Notes under the pieces: generated by a model
Told to the model about the DNA's origin: nothing
Seen by the model: the letters and a program-made list of their open reading frames with translations, nothing else
Databases searched by the model: none
NCBI RefSeq assembly: GCF_044068625.1
Contig: NZ_JBIPKH010000002.1
Span: 186,001 to 250,000 of the forward strand
Source of the DNA: Desulfurivibrio sp044068625
GTDB taxonomy: Bacteria; Desulfobacterota; Desulfobulbia; Desulfobulbales; Desulfurivibrionaceae
DNA: 64,000 nt
Reading direction: 5' to 3'
In this document: positions 9,101 to 16,533 of the stretch, in pieces
How the letters are laid out: the number at the start of each line of letters is the position of its first letter
Position numbering within the stretch: the first letter of the stretch is position 1
Translations under genes and position numbers: made by a program

Positions 9101-9899
9101 CATCACCCCCAAAGCGGCGACGCTTCCCCCGCACCCCCTGCTCGCCAGCCGGGTTCCCCTGGCCGAGTTTCCCGCCGGCTTGGCCGCGGGCAACCTGATC
9201 CATCGGATTTTTGAACTGATCTCCTTTACCGACGCCAGCGCCCACCGGGAGATCATCACCGCCCAAACAGCAGCCTTCGGTTTCGGGGCTCGGGGCCCCG
9301 CGACCACAACCCTGGAAAGGGCGGTGGCCGCGGTGCTGCATACCCCGCTGACCGACGAGGAGCCTTTCTGCCTGGCGGAGATTGGCGATGGTCAGCGACT
9401 CAACGAGCTGCCCTTCATCTTTCCCGTGGGCCGGCAAGGCGGGGTTTTGGGGCCGGCTCGGCTGGCCGCGGCCTTCGCCGAACATCAGCGCCAGTTACCC
9501 CCGGGTTATCCCGAGCTGCTACGAACTCTGCAGTTTGTCGACCTGGCGGGCTTTCTCAAGGGGTTTATCGATCTGGTTTTTCAGTGGCGCCAACGCTGGT
9601 ATATCATCGACTACAAGAGCAACCTGCTGGGGTCCTCCTTCGGCGACTATTGTTCCCCCCGGCTGGCGGAACCGATGAGCCGCCACCACTATATTCTCCA
9701 GTACCATATCTACACCGTGGCCCTGCACCGCTACCTGGCGGCCCGGCTGCCGGGCTACAATTACCAGCGCCATATCGGGGGAGTCTTTTACCTTTTCCTG
9801 CGGGGAATGCACCCGGAACTGGGTCCGGCCGCCGGAGTTTTCGCCCATCGCCCCCCCGGGGCCCTGGTTGAAACCCTCTCACGGGATATCTTCGGGTGA
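6168..9899 (+). CDS. recB: Exodeoxyribonuclease V beta subunit (RecB)
   Basis: A 1243-residue UvrD-type helicase-nuclease, the usual RecB length. Walker A is EASAGTGKTHS at about residues 35-45. Helicase motif II (ALIDEFQDTDPVQY) and motif III (LIGDPKQAIYGFRGADIF) are clear, and LRLLYVAVTRARHCC is motif VI. The C-terminal RecB nuclease domain shows GFLKGFIDLVF and IIDYKSNLLG near residues 1128-1152, which supply the catalytic Asp, Asp and Lys. RecB unwinds 3'-5' and cuts DNA at double-strand breaks in the RecBCD complex. recD lies 4 kb downstream, but no recC is seen. The ATG at 6168 has no clear ribosome-binding site. Confidence 0.93.
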   Translation: MKVQRENHTPPSSSPTGSLPFAPETLPEAPIQLIEASAGTGKTHSISSLYLRFILERELPVERILVLSFTEAATAELHERLRARLQAALALFEGRIGSRDHFLNGLLANSGDRQRDRLLLQKALTEIDQAAVTTIHSFCHQMLQQGAFESGMPFELELVSESHLLLEEIVRDYLATVFHGDDSRLLALLPLGEGLDSWRRIAEIATRHRDFPVLNGLRPAGEETAPAAGEISKLIAAALAAFNLARQCWRENEETIVAILKQGEFRVEVSRRIDAGLLGQLAAYLAEPQPDSFLVPEGSERLTPEKFRDPEAKVCPKRAIAKGRVPEHPFFPLWSAYLTASARLAHHYRLHTSKGLIEFARRQLPARLYAARLQSFDDLLHRLAQALTGAKGYPLAQLMANRYPVALIDEFQDTDPVQYAIFQAVYGQPKPSPPTRLILIGDPKQAIYGFRGADIFAYLRAARDSGGQRYTMTVNWRADGGMVAAVNALFGGVANPFLVPEIGFPRVEPRPEAGDCWQGGDFGGDLPLQFLTLPPQLADHVAGVTSNRPVKGKVEKLLPALVAADIAGLLAGGAGINLPGGFHPLRPPDIAILVRSNRQAEAMQAALREQGIKAVVYSPASVFQSKEARQLTILLHGLQEGAGDPQRRGAMLTELLAATPRELADLTDEEINWQVWLDNFSRWRLLWRERGFMAMARTLGAEKRLAARLLTSPDGERRLTNYRHLFELLHQQERQGHLRPAALGKWLDAKIAGGNQGGDADELRLESDEAAVRVLTIHRSKGLEFPVVYCPYLWKGEGRRSGRREGLFTFHDPADQRVGKIVIDPNADQRLRRREEEFAEELRLLYVAVTRARHCCLVPWEAATDYEHSALAYLLHGGDLAALGREEILAMLTQRVAGENHWGIRRFPLPESLGRWRNPEDEVQTVAPSCRSLSRPIAPGWRVGSFSQLAAAQHPGERDPSGGRDYDGGDSLALASPTITPKAATLPPHPLLASRVPLAEFPAGLAAGNLIHRIFELISFTDASAHREIITAQTAAFGFGARGPATTTLERAVAAVLHTPLTDEEPFCLAEIGDGQRLNELPFIFPVGRQGGVLGPARLAAAFAEHQRQLPPGYPELLRTLQFVDLAGFLKGFIDLVFQWRQRWYIIDYKSNLLGSSFGDYCSPRLAEPMSRHHYILQYHIYTVALHRYLAARLPGYNYQRHIGGVFYLFLRGMHPELGPAAGVFAHRPPGALVETLSRDIFG

Positions 9900-9923
9900 A
9901 CAGTCGGGCTGAGGGTAAAGCGG

Positions 9924-9953
9924 TTGACCTTGATATGCCATTGGCGGTAAAAC
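9924..9953 (+). promoter_or_regulatory. Candidate sigma-70 promoter for the S1-domain gene
   Basis: TTGACC at 9924-9929 and TAAAAC at 9948-9953 are 18 bases apart, in the gap between recB and the S1-domain gene. Both boxes deviate from consensus, so this is tentative. Confidence 0.4.
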
Positions 9954-10016
9954 CAGCGGATTAACCCTGGGAACTGGGCCGACAATAATGACAAACAAGC
10001 TAAGGAGTTTAAATTA

Positions 10017-11246
10017 ATGAGCGGTTTTGCTGAACTTTTTGAACAAAGCGGCGTCGAAGACCAAAAACTTCAGCCCGGTCAGAAGATCAAGGCCAGGGTG
10101 GTGGGAATCGCCCGGGAGTGGATCTTTATCGATCTCGGCGGCAAGAGCGAAGGGGCGGTGGCCAAGGCCGAATTTCTTGACCCCGCGGGCAACTGCACCG
10201 TGGCGGTGGGGGATGAGGTGGAGGTCTATTTTCTGGCCGACAAAAATCAGGAAAAGCTCTTCACCACCAGAGTGGGCGGCAGTGCGGTGCAGGCCCACCT
10301 GGAAGAGGCTTTCCACGGCCGGGTGCCGGTTGAAGGCACGGTGGAGGCGGAAACCAAGGGTGGCTTCCTGGTGAAGATCGGGGGGGCCTCCGCCCGGGCT
10401 TTCTGCCCCTACTCCCAGATGGGGCTGCGCCGGGTGGATAATCCGGAAAGCCTGTTGGGTCAAAACTACTCTTTTTTGATCATGGAGTTTCGCGAGGGAG
10501 GCAAAAACATTCTCCTCTCCCGCCGCCAGTTGCTGGAGCAGGAACGGGAAGCGCGCAAGGAGGAGTTGCGCAACTCCCTTAAGGTGGGGGACCGGGTGAC
10601 CGGTACCGTCACCTCGGTTCGTGACTTCGGGGCATTTGTCGATATCGACGGCATTGAGGGTTTGATCCCCGCCTCGGAGATCGGCTGGGGCCGGGTGGAG
10701 GATCTGCACAGCCATCTGGAGGCGGGAAGCCAGGTTGAGGTGGTGATCAAGAGCCTGGATTTTGAGGCCGATCGCTACTCCTTCAGTCTCAAGGAGACCC
10801 TGCCCGATCCCTGGGAGCAGACCCCGACCCTCTTCCCGGAGGGTTCCACCCACCGGGGACGGGTTGTCCGGCTCACCGATTTCGGCGCCTTTGTCACCCT
10901 GGCGCCGGGGATTGACGGCCTGATCCATATCTCCAAGCTGGGGGCCGGCCGGCGGATCAACCACCCCCGGGAGGTAGCCAAAGTAGGGGATGAGTTGGAG
11001 GTTCAGATCGAGGCCATTGATCCGGCAAACCACCGGATATCCCTGGCCCTTACCCCTCCCGCCGGCGGCGAGGCCGGGGAGGAGGGGGCGGCAAAAACCA
11101 CCGGTCGCGGCAAGGGGGCCGGCAAAAAACCGGCGGCCGACGATGACCACCGGCGGGACTTTCAGGAATATGCCGGCAAGAAAACCGGCGGCTCCATGGG
11201 AACCCTGGGAGACCTGCTCAAAGCTAAACTGGCGGGCAAGTCGTAG
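10017..11246 (+). CDS. S1 RNA-binding domain protein (four S1 motifs)
   Basis: A 409-residue protein made mostly of OB-fold S1 domains at about residues 20-90, 103-170, 191-262 and 276-345. The last two are the most typical (VTSVRDFGAFVDIDGIEGLI and VVRLTDFGAFVTLAPGIDGL). The C-terminal 60 residues are a Gly/Lys/Ala-rich, probably disordered tail. It resembles ribosomal protein S1 and related S1-repeat proteins but is shorter than full six-domain S1, so it may be a paralogue acting on mRNA or in stress rather than the primary S1. AGGAG lies 10 bases before the ATG. The next gene starts one base after its stop codon. Confidence 0.85.
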   Translation: MSGFAELFEQSGVEDQKLQPGQKIKARVVGIAREWIFIDLGGKSEGAVAKAEFLDPAGNCTVAVGDEVEVYFLADKNQEKLFTTRVGGSAVQAHLEEAFHGRVPVEGTVEAETKGGFLVKIGGASARAFCPYSQMGLRRVDNPESLLGQNYSFLIMEFREGGKNILLSRRQLLEQEREARKEELRNSLKVGDRVTGTVTSVRDFGAFVDIDGIEGLIPASEIGWGRVEDLHSHLEAGSQVEVVIKSLDFEADRYSFSLKETLPDPWEQTPTLFPEGSTHRGRVVRLTDFGAFVTLAPGIDGLIHISKLGAGRRINHPREVAKVGDELEVQIEAIDPANHRISLALTPPAGGEAGEEGAAKTTGRGKGAGKKPAADDDHRRDFQEYAGKKTGGSMGTLGDLLKAKLAGKS

Positions 11247-11247
11247 G

Positions 11248-12459
11248 GTGGAGGGGTTCCCAGCCCCCCATAGGCCACCGGTTCGAACGGGTGATCGCCG
11301 CCGCCGGCCGGGCTGGCTGCTCGTGCTGCTGACCCTGCTGATCCTCTGGCCCGCCCAGGCCGGGTCGCAGCCACCAAAGCCGGTGCGAATCGGTGTCTCT
11401 TTGGGGTTGACCGGCAAATATGCCCCCATGGCCCAAAATCAGTTGCATGCCTTTCGCTTGTGGGAGCGGCAGGTCAATGAGCGGGGAGGGTTACTGGGCC
11501 GGCCGGTGGAGCTGACGGTTGTTGACGACCGGAGCAGCTCCGCCACCGCCCTGACCATTTACCGGCGGTTTATTGAAGAGGAGCGGATGGAGCTGCTCTT
11601 TGCCCCCTACTCCAGCGAAATAACCCTGGCGGTCCTGCCGCTAACCGAACAGCATCGCTATCCGCTGCTGGCCTCGGGGGCGGCGGCGGATGAGATCTGG
11701 CAACGGGGCTATCGTTATATCTTCGGAATTTTCACCCCGGCCGGCAACATCAGCTTCTCCTTCCTGGAGATGCTGGTGAGTCTCGGGATCGACAACCTGG
11801 CGGTTTTCCATAGTGACGACCCCTTTTCCCGCCAAGCGGCGGCCGGGATGTTGAAGTGGGCTCGGCGCCTGGGGTTGCAGATCGATCTTGTTGAACTTTT
11901 CGAGCGGGAAAGGCCGGACTATCAGGCCATGCTGCAACGGGCCCGGAAGGCGGAAGTCCAGGTGGTAATGATGAGTGGCCACCTGCCCGAGGCAGTGGGG
12001 CTGCGCCGGGCGATGCTGGAAGCCGGCTGGCAACCCCGGATCTATTACGCCACCCAGGGCCCGGGCAACGAGGCCTTTGTCCAGCAGTTGGGCGAAGCGG
12101 CCGATGGGGTCTTCGGCACCGAGCAGTGGCAATATCTGGGGGGAGCCCCCCGGGAAATCTGTGCGGATTTCGTCACCGCCTACCAGGAGCTCCACCGGGA
12201 GCCCCCCAGCTATTTCGCGGCCTCCGCCTATTCCGCCGGTCGGATCATGGAACGGGCGGTGACGTTGGCTGGAAGCCTGGAAGGGGAAAAGCTACGCGCC
12301 ATCCTGGCCCAACTGGATTTCCATTGTCTCACCGGCCGCTTCCGGGTCGACGCCACCGGTCGTCAGATCAGAAACTTTACCATCGTGACCCAACGGCATA
12401 ATCTTAACCTGGAGGTGGTCTGGCCCCGCAGCCTGATGACCAGGGAGCCGCGGTTATGA
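11248..12459 (+). CDS. Periplasmic branched-chain-amino-acid-type binding protein
   Basis: A type I periplasmic binding protein (LivJ/Peripla_BP_6 family) of about 403 residues. I place the start at GTG 11248, the first in-frame start after the S1 gene stop. It gives a basic N-terminus, a hydrophobic segment (LLVLLTLLILWPAQA) and probable signal peptidase cleavage near AQAGSQ. RIGVSLGLTGKYAPMAQNQL is the family's N-terminal ligand-loop signature, and NERGGLLGRPVELTVVDD follows as usual. There are no permease or ATPase genes. Its ATGA overlap with the next gene, a membrane histidine kinase, suggests it presents a ligand to that sensor rather than to a transporter. The ligand is unknown. Confidence 0.8.
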   Translation: MEGFPAPHRPPVRTGDRRRRPGWLLVLLTLLILWPAQAGSQPPKPVRIGVSLGLTGKYAPMAQNQLHAFRLWERQVNERGGLLGRPVELTVVDDRSSSATALTIYRRFIEEERMELLFAPYSSEITLAVLPLTEQHRYPLLASGAAADEIWQRGYRYIFGIFTPAGNISFSFLEMLVSLGIDNLAVFHSDDPFSRQAAAGMLKWARRLGLQIDLVELFERERPDYQAMLQRARKAEVQVVMMSGHLPEAVGLRRAMLEAGWQPRIYYATQGPGNEAFVQQLGEAADGVFGTEQWQYLGGAPREICADFVTAYQELHREPPSYFAASAYSAGRIMERAVTLAGSLEGEKLRAILAQLDFHCLTGRFRVDATGRQIRNFTIVTQRHNLNLEVVWPRSLMTREPRL

Positions 12460-13943
12460 TGCCCTCCTGTTTTGCCCGGTTCAAAACCAGCATCAGCTGC
12501 CGCTACTATTTGAGCTGCCTGTTGCTGGTGCTGCTGATCGGGGGCGGCTTTTACCTGCTGCTGCTCAACCCCCTGCAAGGGTTCATCCACCGGGTCATTC
12601 ACGGCTCGGTGCGGGGCGCCGCCGAGGATATCCAGCGGATTTGCGAACAGAGCTACCACCATCTGCTGCAAACCGGGGTCGGGGAAAATAGCCCGGAGGC
12701 CAGGATCAAAAGGGCGGTCACCCTGGGCATGATTGAAGATTTCATGCACAGCAGCCAGATTAAAGTACTGATTTTTTCCGCCGGCCAACCGCTGCTGACC
12801 GGAGATAAGCAAGGCCTCGGCCATGGCTCGGCCGCGGATCATCAAGCGCCGGATCTCCAACTCCTGGCCACTCTCCCCGTTGAGGGAGTCGGTCGGTTAA
12901 GTTGGGAAGGTGAGAGCTATTACGCCACCCGGCAAACCTTCTCTCCCTGGCAATGGGAGATCTTTGTCCTCAAGGAGAGCAGTATCTATCAGGGCGCCCT
13001 GCGCCGCCTGCACCGGGCCTATTACGTCACCATCGCCCTGCTGCTGATCTGGACCCTGTTGAGCGTGCTTTTTTTCAAACGCCAGATCGAAAAGCCGATT
13101 CGGGAGATCATCTCCTCCCTGCGCCAGGACCAGACCCCGAACTACCGGGGAGTCTTCGAATTTGAATTTTTAAGTGATCAGCTGCGGCAAGCGATGACCG
13201 AGCAGGAGATCATGCGGCAGCGTTTTTTTAAACAGCAGCAACTGGAGTCCATCGGTGTTCTGGCCGGGGGGGTGGCCCATGACTTCAATAATTTACTGGC
13301 GGCCCTTTATGGCCAGATCAGCCTGGCGGCGCTCTCCCTGCCCTCCGGGCATCCGGCGCTGGGCTCGTTGCAACTGGCCGAAAAATCAGCCGACCGGGCC
13401 CGGGCCCTCACCGGGCAACTGCTCACCTTTGCCACCGGCGGACATCTGAAGCGGCGGGTCCAGCCCATTGGCGACCTGATCGAAGAGATCGGCCGTTTTG
13501 TCCTCAGCGGCCCGCACCATCGGCTCAAGCTGGAGATTCCGACCGATCTGTGGGAAGCGAATATCGACCGGGCCCAGGTGGGCAACGTGCTCCACAATCT
13601 GTTGCTCAACGCCAAGGAGGCGATGCCCGAAGGGGGTGAGCTGGAGATCGCCTGCGGCAACCAGGAGATCTCCCCCGCCAATATCCTGTCGCTGCCGCCG
13701 GGCCCCTATCTGCGGCTTGCCATTCAGGACAACGGTCACGGGATGGAACCGGAAGTGGCTGCCAAAATTTTCGACCCCTACTTCTCCACCAAGGAGCGGG
13801 ATGCCAGCAAGGGCACCGGCCTTGGTCTGAGCATCTGCCATTCGGTGATTGAAAAGCATGGCGGGCGGATCGAGGTGAGCTCAAGTCCCGGGCGGGGCAC
13901 CACCTTCACCATCTATCTACCCGCCACTCTACCAGCCACCTGA
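12456..13943 (+). CDS. Membrane sensor histidine kinase
   Basis: A 495-residue two-component kinase. TM1 is at about residues 18-38 and TM2 at about 187-208, flanking a periplasmic sensor of about 150 residues with no motif I can name. The DHp helix carries GVLAGGVAHDFNNLL with the phospho-accepting His at about 275. The ATPase domain shows the N box (NVLHNLLLNAKEAM), G1 (IQDNGHGM), the F box (IFDPYFSTK) and G2 (GTGLGLSICHSVIEKHGG). It is translationally coupled to the binding protein before it. No response regulator is adjacent, so its output is unknown. Confidence 0.9.
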   Translation: MMPSCFARFKTSISCRYYLSCLLLVLLIGGGFYLLLLNPLQGFIHRVIHGSVRGAAEDIQRICEQSYHHLLQTGVGENSPEARIKRAVTLGMIEDFMHSSQIKVLIFSAGQPLLTGDKQGLGHGSAADHQAPDLQLLATLPVEGVGRLSWEGESYYATRQTFSPWQWEIFVLKESSIYQGALRRLHRAYYVTIALLLIWTLLSVLFFKRQIEKPIREIISSLRQDQTPNYRGVFEFEFLSDQLRQAMTEQEIMRQRFFKQQQLESIGVLAGGVAHDFNNLLAALYGQISLAALSLPSGHPALGSLQLAEKSADRARALTGQLLTFATGGHLKRRVQPIGDLIEEIGRFVLSGPHHRLKLEIPTDLWEANIDRAQVGNVLHNLLLNAKEAMPEGGELEIACGNQEISPANILSLPPGPYLRLAIQDNGHGMEPEVAAKIFDPYFSTKERDASKGTGLGLSICHSVIEKHGGRIEVSSSPGRGTTFTIYLPATLPAT

Positions 13944-13959
13944 TAAATCGGGAGCAACC

Positions 13960-15786
13960 GTGATGAGTAGCGCAATGGACCAGTTGCTGACCTGCTGGGT
14001 GCGGGAGGAGGTGCTGGGTGAATTTGACCGCCACTGGCTTGAGCTGCTGGCCCGGCTGGACCCCCGGGCCTCCCCGGCGGTATTGCTGGCGGGAGCCCTG
14101 GCCCGGGCGGCCATCGACCAGGGCCATCTCTGCCTGGAACTGGACCGGTTGGCCAGCCGGGCTCTGCCCACGCCGGAGGAGGCCGAACCCTTCATTTTTC
14201 CGGCCGCGCAAGAGTTACGGGCTGAATTGAGCCTCTCCCCCCTGGTGGCCTGCCCCGACCAGGGGGAGCAGCCGGCTGACTTAAACTCCATCACCCCCCT
14301 GGTCTTGGAAGGGAACCGCCTCTATCTGCGGCGCTACCAACAGTATGAAGCTGAGTTGGCCACCGCCATCCTCAAACGGGCCGTCGCCAAAGGGCCCGGC
14401 CTTGGGCCCGCCCAACTGGCAGCCAGCCTTAATATCCTGGCCGCTGCCGCCGCCCTTACCCTGGACCCGGAACAGCAAAGGGCGATCACCGCCGCCCTGG
14501 TTCACCGGTTGTCGGTGATCTCCGGCGGGCCGGGCACCGGCAAGACCACGATCATCTTTTTCATCCTGGCCCTGAGCCGGCTGCTGGCGGCCGACGGCCG
14601 CCAGCCACCTTCCCGGATCCTGCTGCTGGCCCCCACCGGCAAGGCCGCGGCCCGCCTGGGTGAAGCGGTGCGGGAAAAGGTAAGGCGGCTGCAAACCACC
14701 ATCAGCGCCGATTCACCCTGGGCAGGGATCATAACCGACCTGCCCCAAGGGGCCATGACCATCCATCGCGCCCTGGGCTATCAGGCCGAAACCCCCACCA
14801 TCTTTCGCCACCGGGCCGACAATCCCCTGGCTGCCGATCTGGTGGTGGTGGATGAAGCCTCCATGGTCGATATCGCCCTGATGAACAAACTCTTTGCCGC
14901 GGTGCCGGCCAAGGCCCGGCTGATTCTGCTGGGCGACAAGGATCAGCTGGCTTCGGTGGAGGCCGGCTCCATCCTGGGAGATATCTGCACCGCCGCCGCC
15001 GATGGCGAGGGAAGCAATGAGCTGGCGGCCGGCGTCATCAACCTCAGTCAGGGTTTTCGTTTCGATCCCCAGCGAGGCATCGGCGCCCTGACCAGGGCGA
15101 TCAACGCCGGCGACAGCGCCGAGGCTCTGCGGATTTTAGAGCAAGATCGGACCGGGGAAGTGGCCATGGTTGATCCGATCAACCTTGAGCATGATCGGGA
15201 ATTTCAGGCACTGCTGCTAACCGGCTTTACTCCCTGTCTGACGGCGACCAGCCCCGACGAGGCCCTGGCCCGGCTCAACGATTTTCGCCTGCTTTGTTCC
15301 CATCGCCGGGGCAGGAACGGAATGGAAAGTCTCAACCTTTTCTGCCGCCGCCTGCTGGCCGCTAAAGGGCTGCTGCACCCGACCAGCGAGTGGTACCGGG
15401 GCCGGCCGATCATGATCACCGCCAACGACTACAGCCTGAATCTCTTCAATGGTGATTTGGGAGTGATCTGGGAATCTCCGGAGGATGACCACCAGTTGCG
15501 GGCTTTTTTTTCTGTGGGTGGCACCATCCGGCGGTTTTTGCCTTCCCGCCTGCCCCGCCTTGAAACCGCCTTCGCCATGACCGTTCACAAGAGCCAGGGC
15601 TCGGAGTTTGAGCAAGTGGCGGTGGTCCTGCCCCGGGAATCATCGCCGCTCCTCACCCGGGAGCTGCTTTACACCGCCATCTCCCGGGCCCGCAGGCGGG
15701 CCCGAATCTTTGGTCCCCAAGCCGTGATCGCCACCGCCATCGGGCGCAAGGTGGAGCGAGCCTCGGGGCTGGCCGCCCGCCTCTAG
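13960..15786 (+). CDS. recD: Exodeoxyribonuclease V alpha subunit (RecD)
   Basis: A 608-residue superfamily 1B helicase that travels 5'-3' in RecBCD. Walker A is SGGPGTGKTTI at about residues 188-198, with LLLAPTGKAAARLGEAVREK after it, Walker B DEASMVDIALM near 297, and LGDKDQLASVEAGSILGDI as motif III. The C-terminal TVHKSQGSEFEQVAVVLP and LLYTAISRARRRARIFG are typical of RecD. The length matches E. coli RecD. It is separated from recB by the S1, binding-protein and kinase genes, and recC is absent from the window. ATG at 13960 (MMSSAMDQLL) is the first start; the second ATG at 13963 is equally possible. Confidence 0.93.
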   Translation: MMSSAMDQLLTCWVREEVLGEFDRHWLELLARLDPRASPAVLLAGALARAAIDQGHLCLELDRLASRALPTPEEAEPFIFPAAQELRAELSLSPLVACPDQGEQPADLNSITPLVLEGNRLYLRRYQQYEAELATAILKRAVAKGPGLGPAQLAASLNILAAAAALTLDPEQQRAITAALVHRLSVISGGPGTGKTTIIFFILALSRLLAADGRQPPSRILLLAPTGKAAARLGEAVREKVRRLQTTISADSPWAGIITDLPQGAMTIHRALGYQAETPTIFRHRADNPLAADLVVVDEASMVDIALMNKLFAAVPAKARLILLGDKDQLASVEAGSILGDICTAAADGEGSNELAAGVINLSQGFRFDPQRGIGALTRAINAGDSAEALRILEQDRTGEVAMVDPINLEHDREFQALLLTGFTPCLTATSPDEALARLNDFRLLCSHRRGRNGMESLNLFCRRLLAAKGLLHPTSEWYRGRPIMITANDYSLNLFNGDLGVIWESPEDDHQLRAFFSVGGTIRRFLPSRLPRLETAFAMTVHKSQGSEFEQVAVVLPRESSPLLTRELLYTAISRARRRARIFGPQAVIATAIGRKVERASGLAARL

Positions 15787-15827
15787 CCTCCAACAGGTAA
15801 AAAGAGTTGTTTGGTCCAAATTAGCGA

Positions 15828-15857
15828 TTGAGTTGCAAGGGGGCAATTTGCTAGACT
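15828..15857 (+). promoter_or_regulatory. Candidate promoter of the RiPP/rubredoxin operon
   Basis: TTGAGT at 15828-15833 and TAGACT at 15852-15857 are 18 bases apart, about 70 bases before the first gene of the cluster. The match to sigma-70 is moderate. Between them lies a short inverted repeat, TTGC/GCAA. Confidence 0.4.
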
Positions 15858-15924
15858 GAGGGAACTGGCATGATCTCGATCCCCAAGCAGTTCAAGGAAA
15901 AAGATGTAAAACAAGGAGGCTGAA

Positions 15925-16110
15925 ATGACCATTGCCGGCGTACCAGTTGTGCTGCTGCTGGGCATTACCCTGTTTTTACTGCTGATCTTCCAGCTTACCT
16001 CCGGCCTGCGGCTTATCAAGGCCTCATTTGCCACCCATAAAAAGGTCGGCATACTGGCGGTTATCCTGGCCATGATTCATGGTTTACTGGCTATCGCAAG
16101 CAACATGTAG
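15925..16110 (+). CDS. Small two-helix membrane protein with two spaced histidines
   Basis: A 61-residue protein with a perfect AGGAGG before the ATG. It has two hydrophobic helices, about residues 5-23 and 41-59, joined by a short basic loop (RLIKASFATHKK). His38 at the start of helix 2 and His52 inside it are 14 residues apart, and the pattern HKKVGILAVILAMIHGLL resembles the haem-b-binding helix of ferric-reductase-like membrane proteins. This is a resemblance only. It is the first gene of the operon holding the putative RiPP precursor and maturase, 60 bases upstream of the precursor. Its function is unknown. Confidence 0.7.
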   Translation: MTIAGVPVVLLLGITLFLLLIFQLTSGLRLIKASFATHKKVGILAVILAMIHGLLAIASNM

Positions 16111-16170
16111 CAACCCTCATCAAGCTGCGGGGCCATTACAGCCCCGCAACAACCAGTAAAGGAGGATTTT

Positions 16171-16413
16171 ATGAAGTCCCAGGACACCAAGGGTTTTTTG
16201 GCGGGCTTGTGCCTGGCCGCGTTGCTGGCCGGAGGTACCCTGGCGGCTCCCGCCCCGGCGCTGGGCTCCAGTGGTTGCGCCTCCGGGGGGAAGACCACCC
16301 AGGAGGGGAGCGGTTCCGCCGACGGAGGCGATGACGGCCCCGAAGGTGGGGAAGGAGCCGAGGAGGAGAGCGCCGAAGGCAACGGCAGCTGAGAGGGCTC
16401 AGGCAGCTGATAA
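16171..16413 (+). CDS. sbtA: SbtA-like RiPP precursor peptide, possible selenopeptide
   Basis: A short exported peptide directly before a radical SAM/SPASM maturase. AGGAGG precedes the ATG. Residues 1-31 look like a signal peptide (FLAGLCLAALLAGGTLA, then APAPALG). The core is rich in Gly, Ser, Glu and Ala, with one Cys in GSSGCASGG. The plain frame stops at TGA 16390-16392 after 73 residues. Read as selenocysteine, the frame continues for five residues to a second TGA (16408-16410) and then TAA (16411-16413), giving EGNGS-U-EGSGS-U-stop. The two 5-residue repeats end in the same way, and a GGU-loop hairpin follows. From memory this fits the 'selenobiotic' SbtA/SbtM peptide family. The gene itself is well supported; recoding is plausible but unproven. 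Confidence 0.7.
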
Positions 16414-16421
16414 AAGCTGCC
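16402..16421 (+). other. Hairpin spanning the second TGA and TAA of the peptide gene
   Basis: GGCAGC (16402-16407) pairs with GCTGCC (16416-16421) around an 8-base loop that contains the TGA-TAA. It starts 9 bases after the first TGA. The loop has no GGU, so it is a weaker SECIS candidate than the hairpin at 16424. Confidence 0.5.
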
Positions 16422-16423
16422 CA

Positions 16424-16442
16424 AGGACGCAGGTTGCGTCCT
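16424..16442 (+). promoter_or_regulatory. SECIS-like hairpin with GGU loop
   Basis: An 8-bp perfect stem, AGGACGCA/TGCGTCCT, with a GGT loop at 16432-16434. Bacterial SECIS elements are small hairpins just 3' of the UGA with a GGU or GU in the apical loop. The loop is 21 bases after the second TGA, inside the usual spacing, and 39 bases after the first, slightly long. There is no T-run behind it, so it does not look like a terminator. Confidence 0.5.
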
Positions 16443-16473
16443 CAAACATTTTGCTAGAACCTTGAAGCACACC

Positions 16474-16512
16474 GGCAGGAGACCCGCCGTGGGTCTCCTG
16501 CCACCTTTTTTT
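16474..16512 (+). terminator. Intrinsic terminator between precursor and maturase genes
   Basis: A 12-bp perfect stem, GGCAGGAGACCC/GGGTCTCCTGCC, with a 5-base loop, then ACC and seven T. It ends 21 bases before the maturase start, so most transcripts would stop after the precursor, and the maturase would be made by read-through or from its own weak promoter. Confidence 0.85.
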
Positions 16513-16533
16513 GGGAGTCACCATGCCTGCAAA

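Noticed and set aside
16462..16533. Longer maturase start at TTG 16462
   Set aside because: It would run through a perfect terminator hairpin and T-run and adds residues with no domain; ATG 16534 is preferred.
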